This document shows positions 45,335 through 57,861 of a stretch of 64,000 nt of DNA, in pieces. The notes below the pieces were generated by a model. The model worked only from the letters and a program-made list of their open reading frames with translations, ran no database searches and had not been told where the DNA came from. The stretch covers positions 44,861-108,860 of the forward strand of contig JAJAGP010002180.1 in NCBI GenBank assembly GCA_025084515.1, read 5' to 3'. The stretch is from Ancistrus triradiatus (lineage: Eukaryota; Chordata; Actinopteri; Siluriformes; Loricariidae). The position numbers and the translations under genes were made by a program. The stretch's first letter is position 1. Each line of letters opens with the position of its first letter.

Positions 45335-46855
45335 TGCAGTTGGCCTTGGTTTCACTGAAGAAGGTCCAGGGTTGCATGAGGTGCAGGAATTCATGTAGGG
45401 GAAGATGTAGGGTTATCACTGATTAGAAGACAGCAAGTGCATGACTCCTGGATGTTGTTCCAGGACATTCAGTCAAGGTAGATTTAAATGGAGGAGGTGA
45501 TTGTGGTAATAGACATTGATTGGATTTAGAAGCAGGAGGTTATTGACCTGAAGGTTGATGGAAGGGTGCAGGGATGCTGGACCATTGATTGGGTAGAGAT
45601 GCTGGATAATGAAGGGTGGAGTACTGGGTTCTTTGCTTTAGATGTCAGAGATGCCAAGCTCCATGTAGAAGGGGAAGTAAGAGAAATGTCCTGAATTCTG
45701 CCAGAGGATCCCTGATTAGAGGTTACTAAGGGCATGGCTCCTGGATGTTGTTCCAGGATGTTTGAGAATGGTAGATTTAGATGCAGGAGATGCAGGGGTG
45801 CTGGAATTAAACAGAGATCAGCCAGGGACGCTGGACTGTGAAGCAAGGTGTGTTAGAGAAATTGATTTGGATACTGGAGGTGCAGGGATCCAAGTAGGGG
45901 GAGATGAAGGGATTGTAGATATATAAAAATCCTGGATTCTGCCAGAGGATCCTTGATTAGAGGGTCCTGGGAATTGTTCCATGACTTTTGTGAAAATAAG
46001 GTTTAGATCCAGGAGGTGATAGTTTGTTCAAGAGGTGCTGTGCATATTAGACTTTGCCAAGGAGAGTGTAGGGTTCCAGGACTTTGATGCAAGAGGTTCA
46101 TGCTGGATTTAGAAGCAGGATGTGTAAAGTAGTGGATATCGATGGAAGGGATTGAGGGATGCATGTAGAGGAAAGTGGATGGATAATAGATATGTAAATG
46201 CCCTGGATTCTGCCAAAGGATTTATTAGACGGCAATCAGGACATGGGCCCTGGATGTTGTTTCAGATTGTGCATGAATAGTAGGTTTAGAAGCAGGGAAT
46301 CCTGAATCTAACCTCTAGATCTTGTTACATGAGGTGCAGGAAATGCTCAAGAGGTGCTTTGAATATTAGGTTTTAAAGAAGAGGATGTAAAGTTCCTGGA
46401 CTTAGACGCTTGAGGTTCATAGATGCTGGATTTAGAAGCAGGGGGTAGAAACTCCTGGAGGTTGATGGAAGAGGTTCAGGGGTCCATGTAGGGGTAGATG
46501 AAGGGACCATAGAGAAAAGTCCAGGATTCTGCCAGAAGATCCTTGATTAGATGGTAGCAAGGGCATGGGTGCTGAATACTGGTCCAAGATGTTCGCGAAG
46601 AGTAGATTTAGATGCAGGAGGGGCAGGATTCCTGGATGTAGAGGTTGTTGCAAAAGGTGCAGGAATGTTCAAGAGGTGCTGTGAGTATTCAGTTTTGAAT
46701 TAGAGGGTGTAGGGTTCCTGGACTTTGAGGCACGAGGTTCAAGGATTCTGGATGTAGAAGCAGGAGGTATAAAGTTGTGGAGGTTGATGGAAGGGGTGCA
46801 AGGCTCCTTGATTTAGACAGTCTGCCAAAAGAGTGTTGATTGGAAGGTAGCAAGG
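45335..46855 (+). repeat. Minisatellite with 240-320-bp higher-order unit
   Basis: A landmark motif (ttgattagagg...agcaagggcatgg + ctcctggatg) recurs near 45418, 45709, 45951, 46219, 46541 and 46835. Between landmarks are 'tagatttagatgcaggagg' and 'gtgcagggatgctgg' subunits. Divergence between copies is moderate. Minus-strand frames share PSNQGSSGRI peptides because of this period, not because of a gene. Confidence 0.9.
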
Positions 46856-48020
46856 TGGCTGGAGTCCCTGGATCTTGTAGGTGAACGGGTGCTTGAACCC
46901 GTTGTTCATGATGAGGAGTTGCCCCTGCCTCGTTATTGGACGGGGTCGATTTTGAATCTTCGGTGCTCAACCTTGGCAGCAACACCAACCATGGAGTCTC
47001 GGTCCAAAAAAACTTGGTGCTGGAACAGCGTTGTGTCTTTAGCGGTAGCCAAATGCTAACTTTAATCTACGTATCGGAACCAGATGGACATCTGTTACTA
47101 ATCCACGTCCAGATCTGCCAACTCCCTCACCCTCGCTCTAACCCCAACCCTGGGCCGTCTTCTCTGAGACTTCATTCTCTTACCTGACAGGTATGGCGAG
47201 GTGCAGCGTCTGTAACCTAACCTCCACTAATTACTCTAATTACGCCGAGTCTTCTCCTAAAACTCGTCCCGAACCGTGAGATCGGCTTCTTAGCCGGCAG
47301 CACTGATGTGTTAAAGGCAGAAACTGCATGGCGTCGGGGGATACGATCAAAATAGAATTCACGTGCAATAAAAAAATACGACTTTTACACGCCTTTTATC
47401 TTTTATAAGCCGGTGGAAATTTAGAACGGCACCTGGTTTTGGTTTGGTTCAGCAACAGGAATCATTTTGTCCCTGCTTGTCCTGGTTTGCCCTGCAGGGG
47501 GTCCAGTGCCTATGCCTTCCTCTGCATTCCTCTGCTTAATCGTGCCCGGGATGGGATGCCAGTCCAGTACAGGGATGGCAGGGGTCGCTGTTCCAGTGCC
47601 GCAATTGGTAATTGGAAGGCGCTACCAAAACTCAAACGCAAGACCGCGGTGCCACCCTAGTGCCAAAATAACATCATGTGGAATTAAAAGGAGCTGGAAT
47701 CACTGGAACTGACACCTTTTTCGGTACCAGAACTGCGATTTGATTAGTTGTAACTGATACATTCGGTTTGATTCACAGATCTGGTGTCACTTGCTTGAGG
47801 GAGGGGAGGCTGGTTGGTGGATTATCTGTTTGCAGCCCTAAGCAGTCGTGTTTTTTGGGAAAATACTTCTAAAACCCTGCAGCACTGATGTATGCTGTGC
47901 CAGTCCGGGGCAGACCTGGGCAAAGGGTCCGATGCTGCCCTGTCCGGAATTTGTAGTTTTATTATTTATTGTTGTTTTAGGGTTTTATTTAATTCAGTAA
48001 AGACTTTTAAAACCTTTATC

Positions 48021-48063
<43 letters not shown>

Positions 48064-48148
48064 CTGGCACCAGCACTACTACATCGGTTTGGCACACACT
48101 TCAACACACAGCTTTGAAACGCCTTACAGGGTAAAAACATCTCTTCCA

Positions 48149-48196
<48 letters not shown>

Positions 48197-48700
48197 TTCA
48201 CCTCATATAGTAACACACCTCGAGTAGAGTAAACACACCAGCGTCGTAATGTAACACACACACACTCACAGACACACACACAGCTAATTTTAAACTGTTT
48301 TAAGCAGTGGTACCATAACAGGAACCAGTACTGGACTCTAGACGTTTGATACTGGGTTCCTCTGGTACTGGAACAGGAACCACTGGTTCAGGGGAGCTAG
48401 TAACTGGTGCTGTAATATAAACCTTCGATGCTGGAACTGGTAATCATTGGTCCTCTAACTGGAAGCTTTGGCACTGAACTGGACCTCAGGAGACACGATG
48501 AGGTGTTATGAACACATTTCAACCCACGTAGTATGAAGTCGCTCCGGTTTGTCGTGTTTCATCCTCAGAACAATGAGCAGTTCCGTTCAGATCTGTGTTC
48601 TTCTTTAGTTTTGAGTCACATGAGGTTTGGATGAGATCCAGCAGAATTATCACATGGACTGTGGTGCAGCTACACAATAAAAGCCTCCAGACCACGACTT
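46856..48700. other. No gene recognised; CA repeats
   Basis: Mixed sequence. Contains two CA runs (48024-48060 and 48150-48194) and, at 48300-48480, degenerate 'ggaactgg / ggtaccag' motifs related to the array at 52270-53080. Open frames near 46936-47187 and 47439-47712 have no domain. Confidence 0.5.
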
Positions 48701-48704
48701 AAAG

Positions 48705-48710
48705 AAGAAA

Positions 48711-48741
<31 letters not shown>

Positions 48742-50811
48742 CAACGACAAACAATACTCCTAACAACTACTACTGATAACAATAATAATAATAATAATTA
48801 ATAATAGTAGGCGAAGATAAGAAGAAATAGATAAGAAGAGGAAGGGTAGAAGAATAACAATAGTAGAAGAAGAATAAGAGGATGGGAAGCAGAGAGGAAA
48901 AAAAAAAAATAGAAGAAGAAGAACCAAGAAGAAGTAGGAGGGGCGAGGAGGAGGAGGAGAAGACGGACTACGAAGGAAGAAGAGGAAGAGGAAGGAAGAG
49001 AAGAGGAGGAGGAATAAGAAGAAGAATAATAAGAAGAGGGGAAGATAGAAGAAGAAGAAGGAGGAATAAGAATAAACAAGAGGAGGGAAGAACAATAGTA
49101 ATAAGAAGAAGAAGAGAGGAGGGGAAGAAGAACCAGAATAAGAAGGAAGAGGAGGGAAGAAGAGGAAGAAGCAAGAAGAAGGAAAGAGGAAGGGAGGAGG
49201 AGGAGTAGGAGGATGGAGACGGACGAGACGACGAAGACGGACGGGAAGAAGAAGGAAGAAGAGGGGACAGAAGAAGAATGAGAAGGAAGAAGAACAAGAG
49301 GATGTTTAATAATAATCAGTAGATTAATAAGAATAATAATAGAAGAGTAGTGAATAAGAAGAAAAGAAGAATAAGAGGAATTAAAAATGTAGAATAAGGG
49401 ATGAGGAGGAGTTGAGTAGAAGTACTACTAACGAACTACTAGACTACTACTACAAAACAAAAGTAATTATAAATAAGAGGATTTAAGAAGGAAGCATAAG
49501 AAGAATAGGTGATGTGAAGAAGAAGAAGAGAGAATAAGAATAAGGAGGCGGAGGAGTAGTAAGACTACGACGAGATTACGAGACGACTACGGACTACTAC
49601 ACTAATACGAATAATGAGGTGAATAGATAATAAGGATTATTAGAATAATAAGAACAAGAGGAGGAGGAAGAAGAAGAAGAGGAGGTCAATAATAAGAAGA
49701 TAGGAAAAGAAGAGGAGGGGAAGCACGAAGACGAAGAAGACGAGGGAAGAAGAAGACTATATGAAGCAAGCAGACGAAGAAGAAGGAGGAGGAGGAGGAG
49801 GAGGAGGATAAAGACGACGACGACGAGGAAGACTACGACGACGACGACGACGACGACGAAGAAGCAGAAGAGAGAGGGGAAGAAGTAATCAGAAGAAGAA
49901 AGCAGAGGAGGTGGAAGAAGGAAGAAGAAAGGAAGAAGAGGAGAAGAAGAAGGAGACAGAAAAGTAGAAGAAGAGAAGAAGAATAGAAGGAGGAGGAGGA
50001 GGAGAAGGGACGACTACGACGAGGGACGACGACGACGTACGACGACGACGAAAGAATAAGAAGAATAAAGTTGTGAATTAATGAATGATTAGGATCCGAG
50101 AATAATAAGAACAATAGGAGTTGTAATAATAAGAAGAGGATGTAATAAAATAATAATAATAAGATAGAAGAGGATGTTTAATTAAGGAAATCAGAAGCGT
50201 AATAATAATATCCTACTATAACAATAATCTCATCATAATATTATAGATGCAGGATATATCCCTACTCTACTCTTACTACTCTACAAATAATCTCTAACCA
50301 CTAGTCGTTTCATCAATAATAATACTAGGATTCTATATAATAACACGCACCTCACTTCCCGCCAACCATGTACACTCACAACCTAATAATAAGGAATAAT
50401 AGGACGAAGAATAATAATAATAAAATAGATAAGAATAATTGAAATATTATTAGTGATTATTATAATACGACTACTACGAGGACGACAGACGACGGACGAC
50501 TACGACGAATGACTCATCATAATAATATTTTAATTAAGTACTAAGTCGGGTGAGGAGGAGAATAATAACCAGAGTAGGGTTATAATTAATTAATAATAGT
50601 AATAATTATATAATAAAATAATAAATAATAATAGGCTAGTATTATATTATTATTATTTTTATTATACTACTACTACTACTACTACTACTAATAATAAAGA
50701 ATCATATTAGTATGTTAATAATAATCAATAATAATAATTAATTATTATTTTATTATTATTATTAAACATACTATTATTATTATTATTATTATACTACTAC
50801 TAATAATAATA

Positions 50812-50850
<39 letters not shown>

Positions 50851-50852
50851 TT

Positions 50853-50934
<82 letters not shown>

Positions 50935-50950
50935 TAATAAGACCTTTAAC
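48705..50950 (+). repeat. Trinucleotide-repeat mosaic, 2.2 kb
   Basis: Almost continuous 3-bp-period sequence moving through AAC, AAT, GAA/GAG (48880-49320), GAC/GAA/GAG (49640-50050), ACT/GAC mixes and finally AAT/ATT (50580-50940). Blocks include pure GAC at 49835-49858 and pure AAT at 50810-50900. The 48880-50050 part of the plus strand is strongly purine-rich. Open frames on both strands are poly-Glu/Arg or poly-Ser/Leu translations of the repeat. Confidence 0.95.
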
Positions 50951-50954
50951 CCAG

Positions 50955-51035
50955 ATTTACTTGGACTGTAAGATTATTTCAGCTGTAAGTCGCTCTGGAA
51001 AAGGGGACATGCCAAATGATGAAATGTAAATCGTT
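50955..51035 (+). mobile_element. SINE 3' tail fragment
   Basis: agctgtaagtcgctctggaa followed by a degraded 'gggacatgccaaatgatgaaatgtaaa' is the same tail as in 19029-19224, without the tRNA-like head. Confidence 0.65.
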
Positions 51036-51223
51036 ATAATAATTCACAAATAATAATCATAGTCAGTTCTAATCATTCCTTATTAATATTTTGGCTGTAA
51101 GTGGGTGTGAGTGATAAATGAGATATAAATAGATCTTTTTGCTTCATTTTCCACTGGGAGTGTTTGACTCAGCATATACCTTACTTCCTGTTTCTTTATC
51201 CGACACTTATTCTTGCTTTATCA

Positions 51224-51267
<44 letters not shown>

Positions 51268-51339
51268 GATTACACAGAGCGCGTTTTGACAGTTGGAGTG
51301 TGACACGGCTGTGGAATGTTAAGAGAGAGATGAAGATAC

Positions 51340-51389
<50 letters not shown>

Positions 51390-51640
51390 AGGCTATTCTC
51401 ATAAGACAAACGCTGCACACAGCTTAGAGGGAATGAGCCCGGTTACAGAAACACAGAGTTCAAGACAGGCCATGCATAATTTGTACAGAAGCACCACCTG
51501 CACTTTTACCTGTATGACATCTAGCGCTCAGAGGCACACAGTGGGGGTGTGAAAAAGTTTTGGCACCCCTTTTGTATAGACGTTTATAACTATCAGAGTT
51601 TGTGTGAGTTGCCTTCTGGAGCTCGGTTTTTGAATGGACC
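51036..51640. repeat. TG and GA microsatellites
   Basis: TG about 19 units at 51228-51265 and GA about 22 units at 51342-51386. Apart from these no feature is recognised. Confidence 0.85.
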
Positions 51641-51729
51641 TTTCTCAGAGCTGGCATGCGAGAGAGGATTCGCGCCCCCGAGGATTTCTGGTTTTGAGAA
51701 ATGAAGGAAGAGAGGGAGGAGTGAGCGCC

Positions 51730-51765
<36 letters not shown>

Positions 51766-51999
51766 GCGTGTATGGGGAGGATGAGAGAACTTTTCCTCAG
51801 TCTCAGTTTAGTCCGAGCTCCTGAAGAATGCACAGCTCTCGCGCTCTCTCGTTCCAGCCGTACACACTCGCGCTCTCCTGCCTTCTGTTCAGACGTTGGA
51901 ACCCACCCACACACACCCACACACACCCACACACACTCGCACACACACTCAAACACACATACACTCTCAAACACTCGCACGCGGACGCTGTGAGGGAAC
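51641..51999 (+). promoter_or_regulatory. nav3: nav3 5' untranslated / proximal promoter region
   Basis: The stretch just before the nav3 ATG is locally CpG-richer than its surroundings (gattcgcgcccccgagg, gtgagcgccgcgag, cgcgctctctcg, cacgcggacg). It contains a GA repeat (51731-51762) and a compound CA repeat (51903-51960). No TATA box is seen. The exact transcription start and any upstream exon cannot be fixed. Its position next to a coding first exon is the main argument. Confidence 0.5.
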
Positions 52000-52200
52000 A
52001 TGCCTGTAGTCGGAGTAGCTTCCAAACTCCGACAGCCGACCGCTGCCTCCAAACCGGTCCACACCGCTCTACCTATCCCAAACAAACTTCACAGGTCAGA
52101 GGTTCACCCCTCGGACACGCCTTCCCTGACCTGTCAGCTGTCAATCAAATCGGAGCTGCAGGACCGGAGCAATCAGAGCGAGGAGAAACGCATCTGTAAG
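52000..52200 (+). CDS. nav3: Neuron navigator 3, first coding exon
   Basis: Encodes 67 residues beginning MPVVGVASKLRQP, then KPVHTALPIPN and, later, SLTCQLSIKSE. The N-terminus of vertebrate NAV3 (MPVxGVASKLRQP...KPVHTALPIPN...SCQLALKS) has the same order and spacing; NAV1 and NAV2 match less well. The ATG is in a fair context (gggaacATGc). The exon ends AAG/GTCAGT at 52200 with a phase-0 junction. A stronger-looking donor, CT/GTAAGG, lies 5 bp earlier. NAV3 is a large cytoskeletal protein with a calponin-homology domain encoded by the following exons, microtubule-plus-end binding regions and a C-terminal AAA ATPase, expressed mainly in neurons. Those exons are beyond this window. The exon is intact. 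Confidence 0.88.
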
Positions 52201-52230
52201 GTCAGTCTGGGATTTAGACATAACCTGCTC

Positions 52231-52231
<1 letters not shown>

Positions 52232-52266
<35 letters not shown>
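52232..52266. repeat. (TG)n microsatellite
   Basis: About 16 TG units starting 32 bp inside the intron. Confidence 0.95.
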
Positions 52267-52267
<1 letters not shown>

Positions 52268-52269
52268 AC

Positions 52270-53085
52270 CTGGATTAGGAACTTTTGGTACTCTAACAGG
52301 AACTTTTGCTACCAGAACCAGTTCTTTCTGGCTCCTTCAGCAAGTAATCATAGTCAGGCTTCTGTTTGGACTGGAACTGGTATTTTTTAAATAGGAACTA
52401 GGGCATCAGTACTGGAAGTGGAACTGGAACTTCAGTACTGGAACTGGAACCTTTTCTAGAAAGACTGTCAGCTTTGGTACTATAAAAATAAGAACTTTTG
52501 CTACTGGAACCGGTTCTTTCTGTCTCCTTCAACAAGTAATCATAGTTACTCAGACTTCTGGCTCCTGGAAAATAGGAACTGGAACATTGGTACTGGAACT
52601 GGAACTGGGACTTTGGTACTAGAACTTTTTGTAGTATGCCTGGCAGCTTTGGTACTATAATAATAGGGACTTTTGCTCCTGGAACCAGTTCTTTCTGGCT
52701 CCTTCAGCAAGTAATCATTGGTACTCAGACTTCTTTTTGGACTAGAACTGGTACCTTTTAAATAGGAACCAGGACTTTGGCACTGGAACTGGAAATTCAG
52801 TACTGGAACTGGAACCTTTTGTAGAAAGACTGGCAGTTTTAATACTATAATAACAGGAACTTTTGCTGCTGGAACCGGTTCTTTCTGACTCCCTCAGAGA
52901 GCAATCATAGTTATTCAGACTTTTTTGTGGACTAGAACCGCATTTTTTCAATAGGAACTGGGACTGTGATTCTGAAACTGCAGAGGAACTGCAGTTTTGG
53001 GGGCTCTGATACTGGAACTGGAAATGGAACCCAATTCCAGTACCAGCTTTGGGAGCTTTGGTACTATAATAGTAAGAAGTTTTGA
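52270..53085 (+). repeat. About 190-bp tandem repeat, four copies
   Basis: A landmark (cttttgctnctggaacc + ggttctttctg) occurs near 52286, 52497, 52671 and 52862, spacing 174-211 bp. Each unit also contains 'cagtactggaactggaac' and an 'agactggcagctttggtact' part. Between landmarks the array is made of short ggaactgg/ggtactgg subunits. A diverged relative is at 48300-48480. Confidence 0.9.
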
Positions 53086-53149
53086 TAATACTTGTGGTAG
53101 ATTTTGACATTTTGACGTTTGGTTTTGGGACCGGATCCTCTGCCTCTCT

Positions 53150-53209
53150 TGTAGTGTGTGTGGGTGGGTGGGTGAGTGTGTGGGTGTGTGGGTGTGGGTG
53201 TGTGTGTAT

Positions 53210-53254
<45 letters not shown>

Positions 53255-53265
53255 TGTGTGTGACA
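53150..53265. repeat. (TG)n / TGGG microsatellite
   Basis: Begins with TGGG/TGTGGG variants and ends in about 25 TG units. Confidence 0.95.
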
Positions 53266-54100
53266 GGTGAACCGGATTAGCTAAACAGGGCATGTAGATG
53301 ACGCTAGCCCAGTTCAGCGAGGTACATCTTTTCTAAAAGCGATTCGTTGAGTTGTCTGAACGACTCTAAATGTTATGTTCTCATAAGTCTGTGGTGTGTG
53401 TGTGTGTGTGGTGGGTGTGTGGTGGGTAGAAGCTTGGCGGCTATGAACGAACGGATCTCCTTCAACAGCACTCGCTCCTTGTGTCGATTTGAAAATTAGG
53501 CTTCTCAAAGCACGAAGGTCCAGGTTTAAGGAGAACCAGAGGTTCCCGAAACCTTTTCAGGGAAGAAAGAACGGTTTGAATTTGGACTTTTTTGGCTCTG
53601 GTTTGTTAAAGTTTCTAGTGTTGGTCTTTAATGTTTAAAAATGTGCAATAGTTTAGTTAGTACATCTGCCAAAAGTAAGGAAAGGATAGCTATAATAGGA
53701 GTGTTTGTGCGTGTATCTGTGGTGTGTGTGTGTGTGTGGGTGTGTGGTTGTGTGTGTGTGTGTGTGCGATGAGTGGATCCTCCTTTCAGACCGTTACACT
53801 CTCCCATGCACCCAGTAACACACATGACCCCTACACACTCAGAGCGGTGTGCAGAGTTTGAAGGCCTGGGATGTTTGTCAGGGTTAGGTCAGAGGCTTAT
53901 AAGGGGGAGCTGTTCAAAAAGGGGGGTGGCTCCGTTAGTGAGGACTGTTGCATAGCTTCCGCCCGAAAGCGACGAATTTATGATGATCATAAACACCAGG
54001 TGATGGGTCTCGTCCTGTAATTCTGTAAAAAAAGTGATCAGTATATGTAGATTGCAGGAACAGAAGTTCTTTAGTGTGAGGATATCGGAGCTAAGAAAAA
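53266..54100. repeat. Mostly unannotated; short TG runs
   Basis: TG-rich at 53392-53430 and 53720-53768. No exon or transposon is supported in the rest. Confidence 0.6.
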
Positions 54101-54109
54101 GGAAGAATC

Positions 54110-55700
54110 ATAATATTAATATTTTAACTAATAATAATAATAATAATACAAATAATATAATAATATAATAATAAGTAATATTAAAAAATAAAAAAGTTAT
54201 TAAGAAGTCACTAATAAAATAAGATATGTAAGATAATAATAAAAGTTGTAATACAAAATGGTGATATACAACATAAAACATTCTTAAATTATAGTGATTA
54301 CACTACAAAAACAAAAAATAAAGATTAATAAAAATTATAAAAAAAATACCAAAACAAAATGGAAAAACAATATTCTATTAAAATATCATTAACAAAATAA
54401 CAACATTGAAATTTTCAACAGAAAAAATATTATAATGATAATGTGATGATTATGTTAATAATAATATTAAAATAATAATTAATAATAATATATTCATAAT
54501 AACTATTTAATAAATATATTAATAATAATTATAATGAAAATACAAAATAAAACACCCTTTGGAAATTAGAACTACAAAAATAAATTATTGAAAGAAAAAA
54601 CTAATGAAAAAAACAAAACAAAAATACATGGAAATTACAACAACAATGAAAAAATGATTATAATAAAAAGAAAAGAATGCAATTTAACAAAAACAATAAA
54701 AATCGTTAATTAACAAAATTAATAAATATGGAAATTGCATCAACAATGGAAAACCATACTTATACTAAGAACAAAACTAATGGAACCTAATGGAATTCAA
54801 AAACAATAAACATATAATTATGATAACAATTAAAATAATTTAAACAGCAATGAAAATATAAATATAATAACACACAAACATATTGTAAATTGCAACAGCA
54901 ATCAAACTTAAAACAATATAAAAAGAATGTAAATTACAACAGTAATAAAAATGCTGTAATTAAAATAACAATTAAAAATAATTGAAATTACAATAACAAT
55001 AAGAATATAATTATAATAACACTCAAAAATAATGTAAAGTTCATCAGCAATAAAAACAATGATGACATTAACAACAGAAATTATGAAAATTACAACAACA
55101 ATTAAAAATGCAATTATGTTACCAATAAAAATAATGTAAAATACTGGAAAATGGAAATTACAACAACAATAATAAAATGAAATTATAATTAGAAATAAAA
55201 AATGATGGAAATTGCATCAGTAATGAAAATACTGAAATTATAATAAAAGTTTATAAAAGGAAATTACACAACAATTTAAATTAAACACTAAAAGAATAAT
55301 TAAAAATAATGGAAATATAAACAATAAACATTTTTTAACTAAAGTAACAATAAAAAAAATGGGCATGGCAACATCAAATAAAAATACAACTAAGAAATAA
55401 CAAAAATAATGGAAAGTGCAACAAAATCTAAATAATATTTGACATATCAATTAAAGATAATGAAAATTACAATATGAATGAGAAGTGATGTTACATTAAC
55501 ACGGAAAAAATAAGCTGCAATCATAAAAAATACTAGCAACAAGTAAAAACTGGAGCTTTAAGTGGAACATAGAGCAAAATACGACACAAACTGGACAAAG
55601 TCACGGAAACAGAAATAACCAAGTAACTACAATATCAATAATAAAAAAATAAAAATAACTGAATCTGGAATAAAAATAACCAGATAAAAAGGAAAAAATG
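54110..55700 (+). repeat. AT-rich minisatellite A (ggaaattacaacaacaat)
   Basis: About 1.6 kb of degenerate units of roughly 45-60 bp: 'atggaaattacaacaacaat', 'aaaaatataattataataaca', 'attaaaaataat'. The same unit family reappears in the same orientation at 58445-58965. Confidence 0.88.
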
Positions 55701-56240
55701 AGACACAAGCGGCAATATGGAAATAAATAAGAAAAGATTTGTGATACAGATATCAGAAACCTGTAGTAAACATGTAACGCATATCGGGTGTGTGCGTGTG
55801 TGTGTGTGTGCGTGAGTGTGTGTGTTGTGGGTGGGGTGTAGGTGTAGTGTGTGTGTGGGTGCATAGATGTTTGTATAGTGCATGCTTGCCCCGAAATGTT
55901 TTTATTCACCACACCCCAACGCCCACACACAACACACACACACACACCACACACCACACACAAACAGTAAGTAAGTGAAAGGGTGCAAACATATCTCAGG
56001 GTTGGACATTTATTTATTTAAAGTAATTAAAGACAGGATCCCCTAGGGGGCAGAAGCAGAGCTCAGAGATTAATGCTTACAGGACGGCGTTGCGTTGTGT
56101 CGTGCGTGTAGTGTGAGTTTTGTGTGTGTGAGATTATTCTTAGTGCTGTGCCCTGTGCTCTGATCTGATGTTTCTGTACATGAGCAGGAATAATTAAACT
56201 TTTGGTGATGGGTCCTCCGGGTTCGAGCTCGGGACCTCAG
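55701..56240. repeat. Short TG/CA clusters, otherwise unannotated
   Basis: TG-rich at 55788-55860 and CA-rich at 55922-55970, inverted relative to each other. No gene is visible. Confidence 0.6.
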
Positions 56241-56244
56241 ATCT

Positions 56245-57545
56245 GATCAAAATCACTAAACTGTGGAAACAAAACTAAAAACATTGTTTGATCTGATTTA
56301 GGTTTGATTAGAACACCAGGGATTTAGCTAGTCAGCGACTCAACTGAATCAGGAATCAGATAGGAAATAGATCTGATTGAACCATGAACTGAATCAAGAA
56401 GGAATATAACTTGATTGAATCATGAATCAATTAAATTAATTAAGAATTTTAATTAAATGAATCATGAATCACTTCAAAATTGAATTTGATTCAATAATGG
56501 ATCAATTAAAATTAGACTAAATTGGAACCTGAATCAAGTAGGTATATAACGTGACTGAACAATGAACCGATTAGGAGTTTTAATTGAATGAATCACGAGT
56601 CACTTCAAAATATGTATTTGATTGAATGATGAATGAGTTATGAATTAGGCTAAATTGAATCATGAATCATTCAAAACTGGACTTGATTGAATCATGAATC
56701 AATCAATAATTTCAGTAGAATGAATCATGAATCAGTTTAGAATTATATTAAAATTTAATCATGGATCACTTTTAAAAAAGTGGACTTGATTGAATAATGA
56801 ATCAATTCAGAATATTTTTAAATGAATCATGAGTCACTTAAAACTGGATTTGATTGAATGTCTAATCAATCAAATCAATTAAGAGATTCGTTGGAATGAA
56901 TCATGATTTTTTTTTGGAAAATGGACTAAACTGAATTATAAATAAAGTATTTAAATAAACAATTTAAAAGAAATGAATCATGATTCACTTCAAAGTTGAA
57001 ATTAATTGAATCATGAATCAGTTAAGAGTTTGACTAAATTTAATTAAGAATCAATATAAAATAATCTTTTAGAAATTGGACTTAATTAAATCAGGAATCA
57101 ATTAAGAGTTTTCCTAACCTGAATCATGAATCAAGTAGGGATATTATAACTTGACTGAATCATGAACACCTCAAAATTGGGCTAATTGAATCATGAATGA
57201 ATCAATTAAGAATTTCAGTGGAATGAATAATGAATCAACTCAAAATGGGATTTAATTGAATCATTAATTAAGTAGGAATATAACCTGACAGAATCATGAA
57301 TCAATTAAGAATTTCAATGGAATGAATTATGTTTGAAATTGACCGTGACTGAATCATGAATCAAGTAAGAATTAGAGTTGAATCAATTTAATCCTGAATC
57401 AATTAAGACTTTGAATTGAATGAATCATGAGTAATTTCTAAATTGGACATGATTGAATCATGAATCAATTAAGAACTGACCCTGATTGACTCATGAATCA
57501 AATAGGAGTTAGATCTGATTGAATCTTGTCTCAGATAGAAATCAG
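56245..57545 (+). repeat. Minisatellite B (gaatcatgaatcaatta)
   Basis: About 1.3 kb of units of about 35-45 bp built from 'ttgattgaatcatgaatca', 'attaagaatttcaattgaatg' and 'acttcaaaattgga'. Related units occur at 58080-58440 and 58970-59260. Confidence 0.92.
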
Positions 57546-57622
57546 AAAGTGGAATATTAATGAATGTTTTATGTTCAAAAACACAAACACACACCATGAC
57601 CCCACAGCCACATGTTACATAC

Positions 57623-57673
<51 letters not shown>

Positions 57674-57811
57674 TACACAACCCATTTCCATGGAGTCCAG
57701 CAGATCAGAGAGGTTTTGTGTAAAGGAGAGTTCCTCAGGACTCGGTGCTCACCCGTAAAACTTTTTATGATTCAGAGGAATGTAAACACACACCTGTAAC
57801 TAACTCAGGGG

Positions 57812-57861
<50 letters not shown>

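Noticed and set aside
48760..49297. Poly-Glu/Arg and poly-Ser/Leu open frames
   Set aside because: Translations of trinucleotide repeats, open on both strands for trivial reasons.
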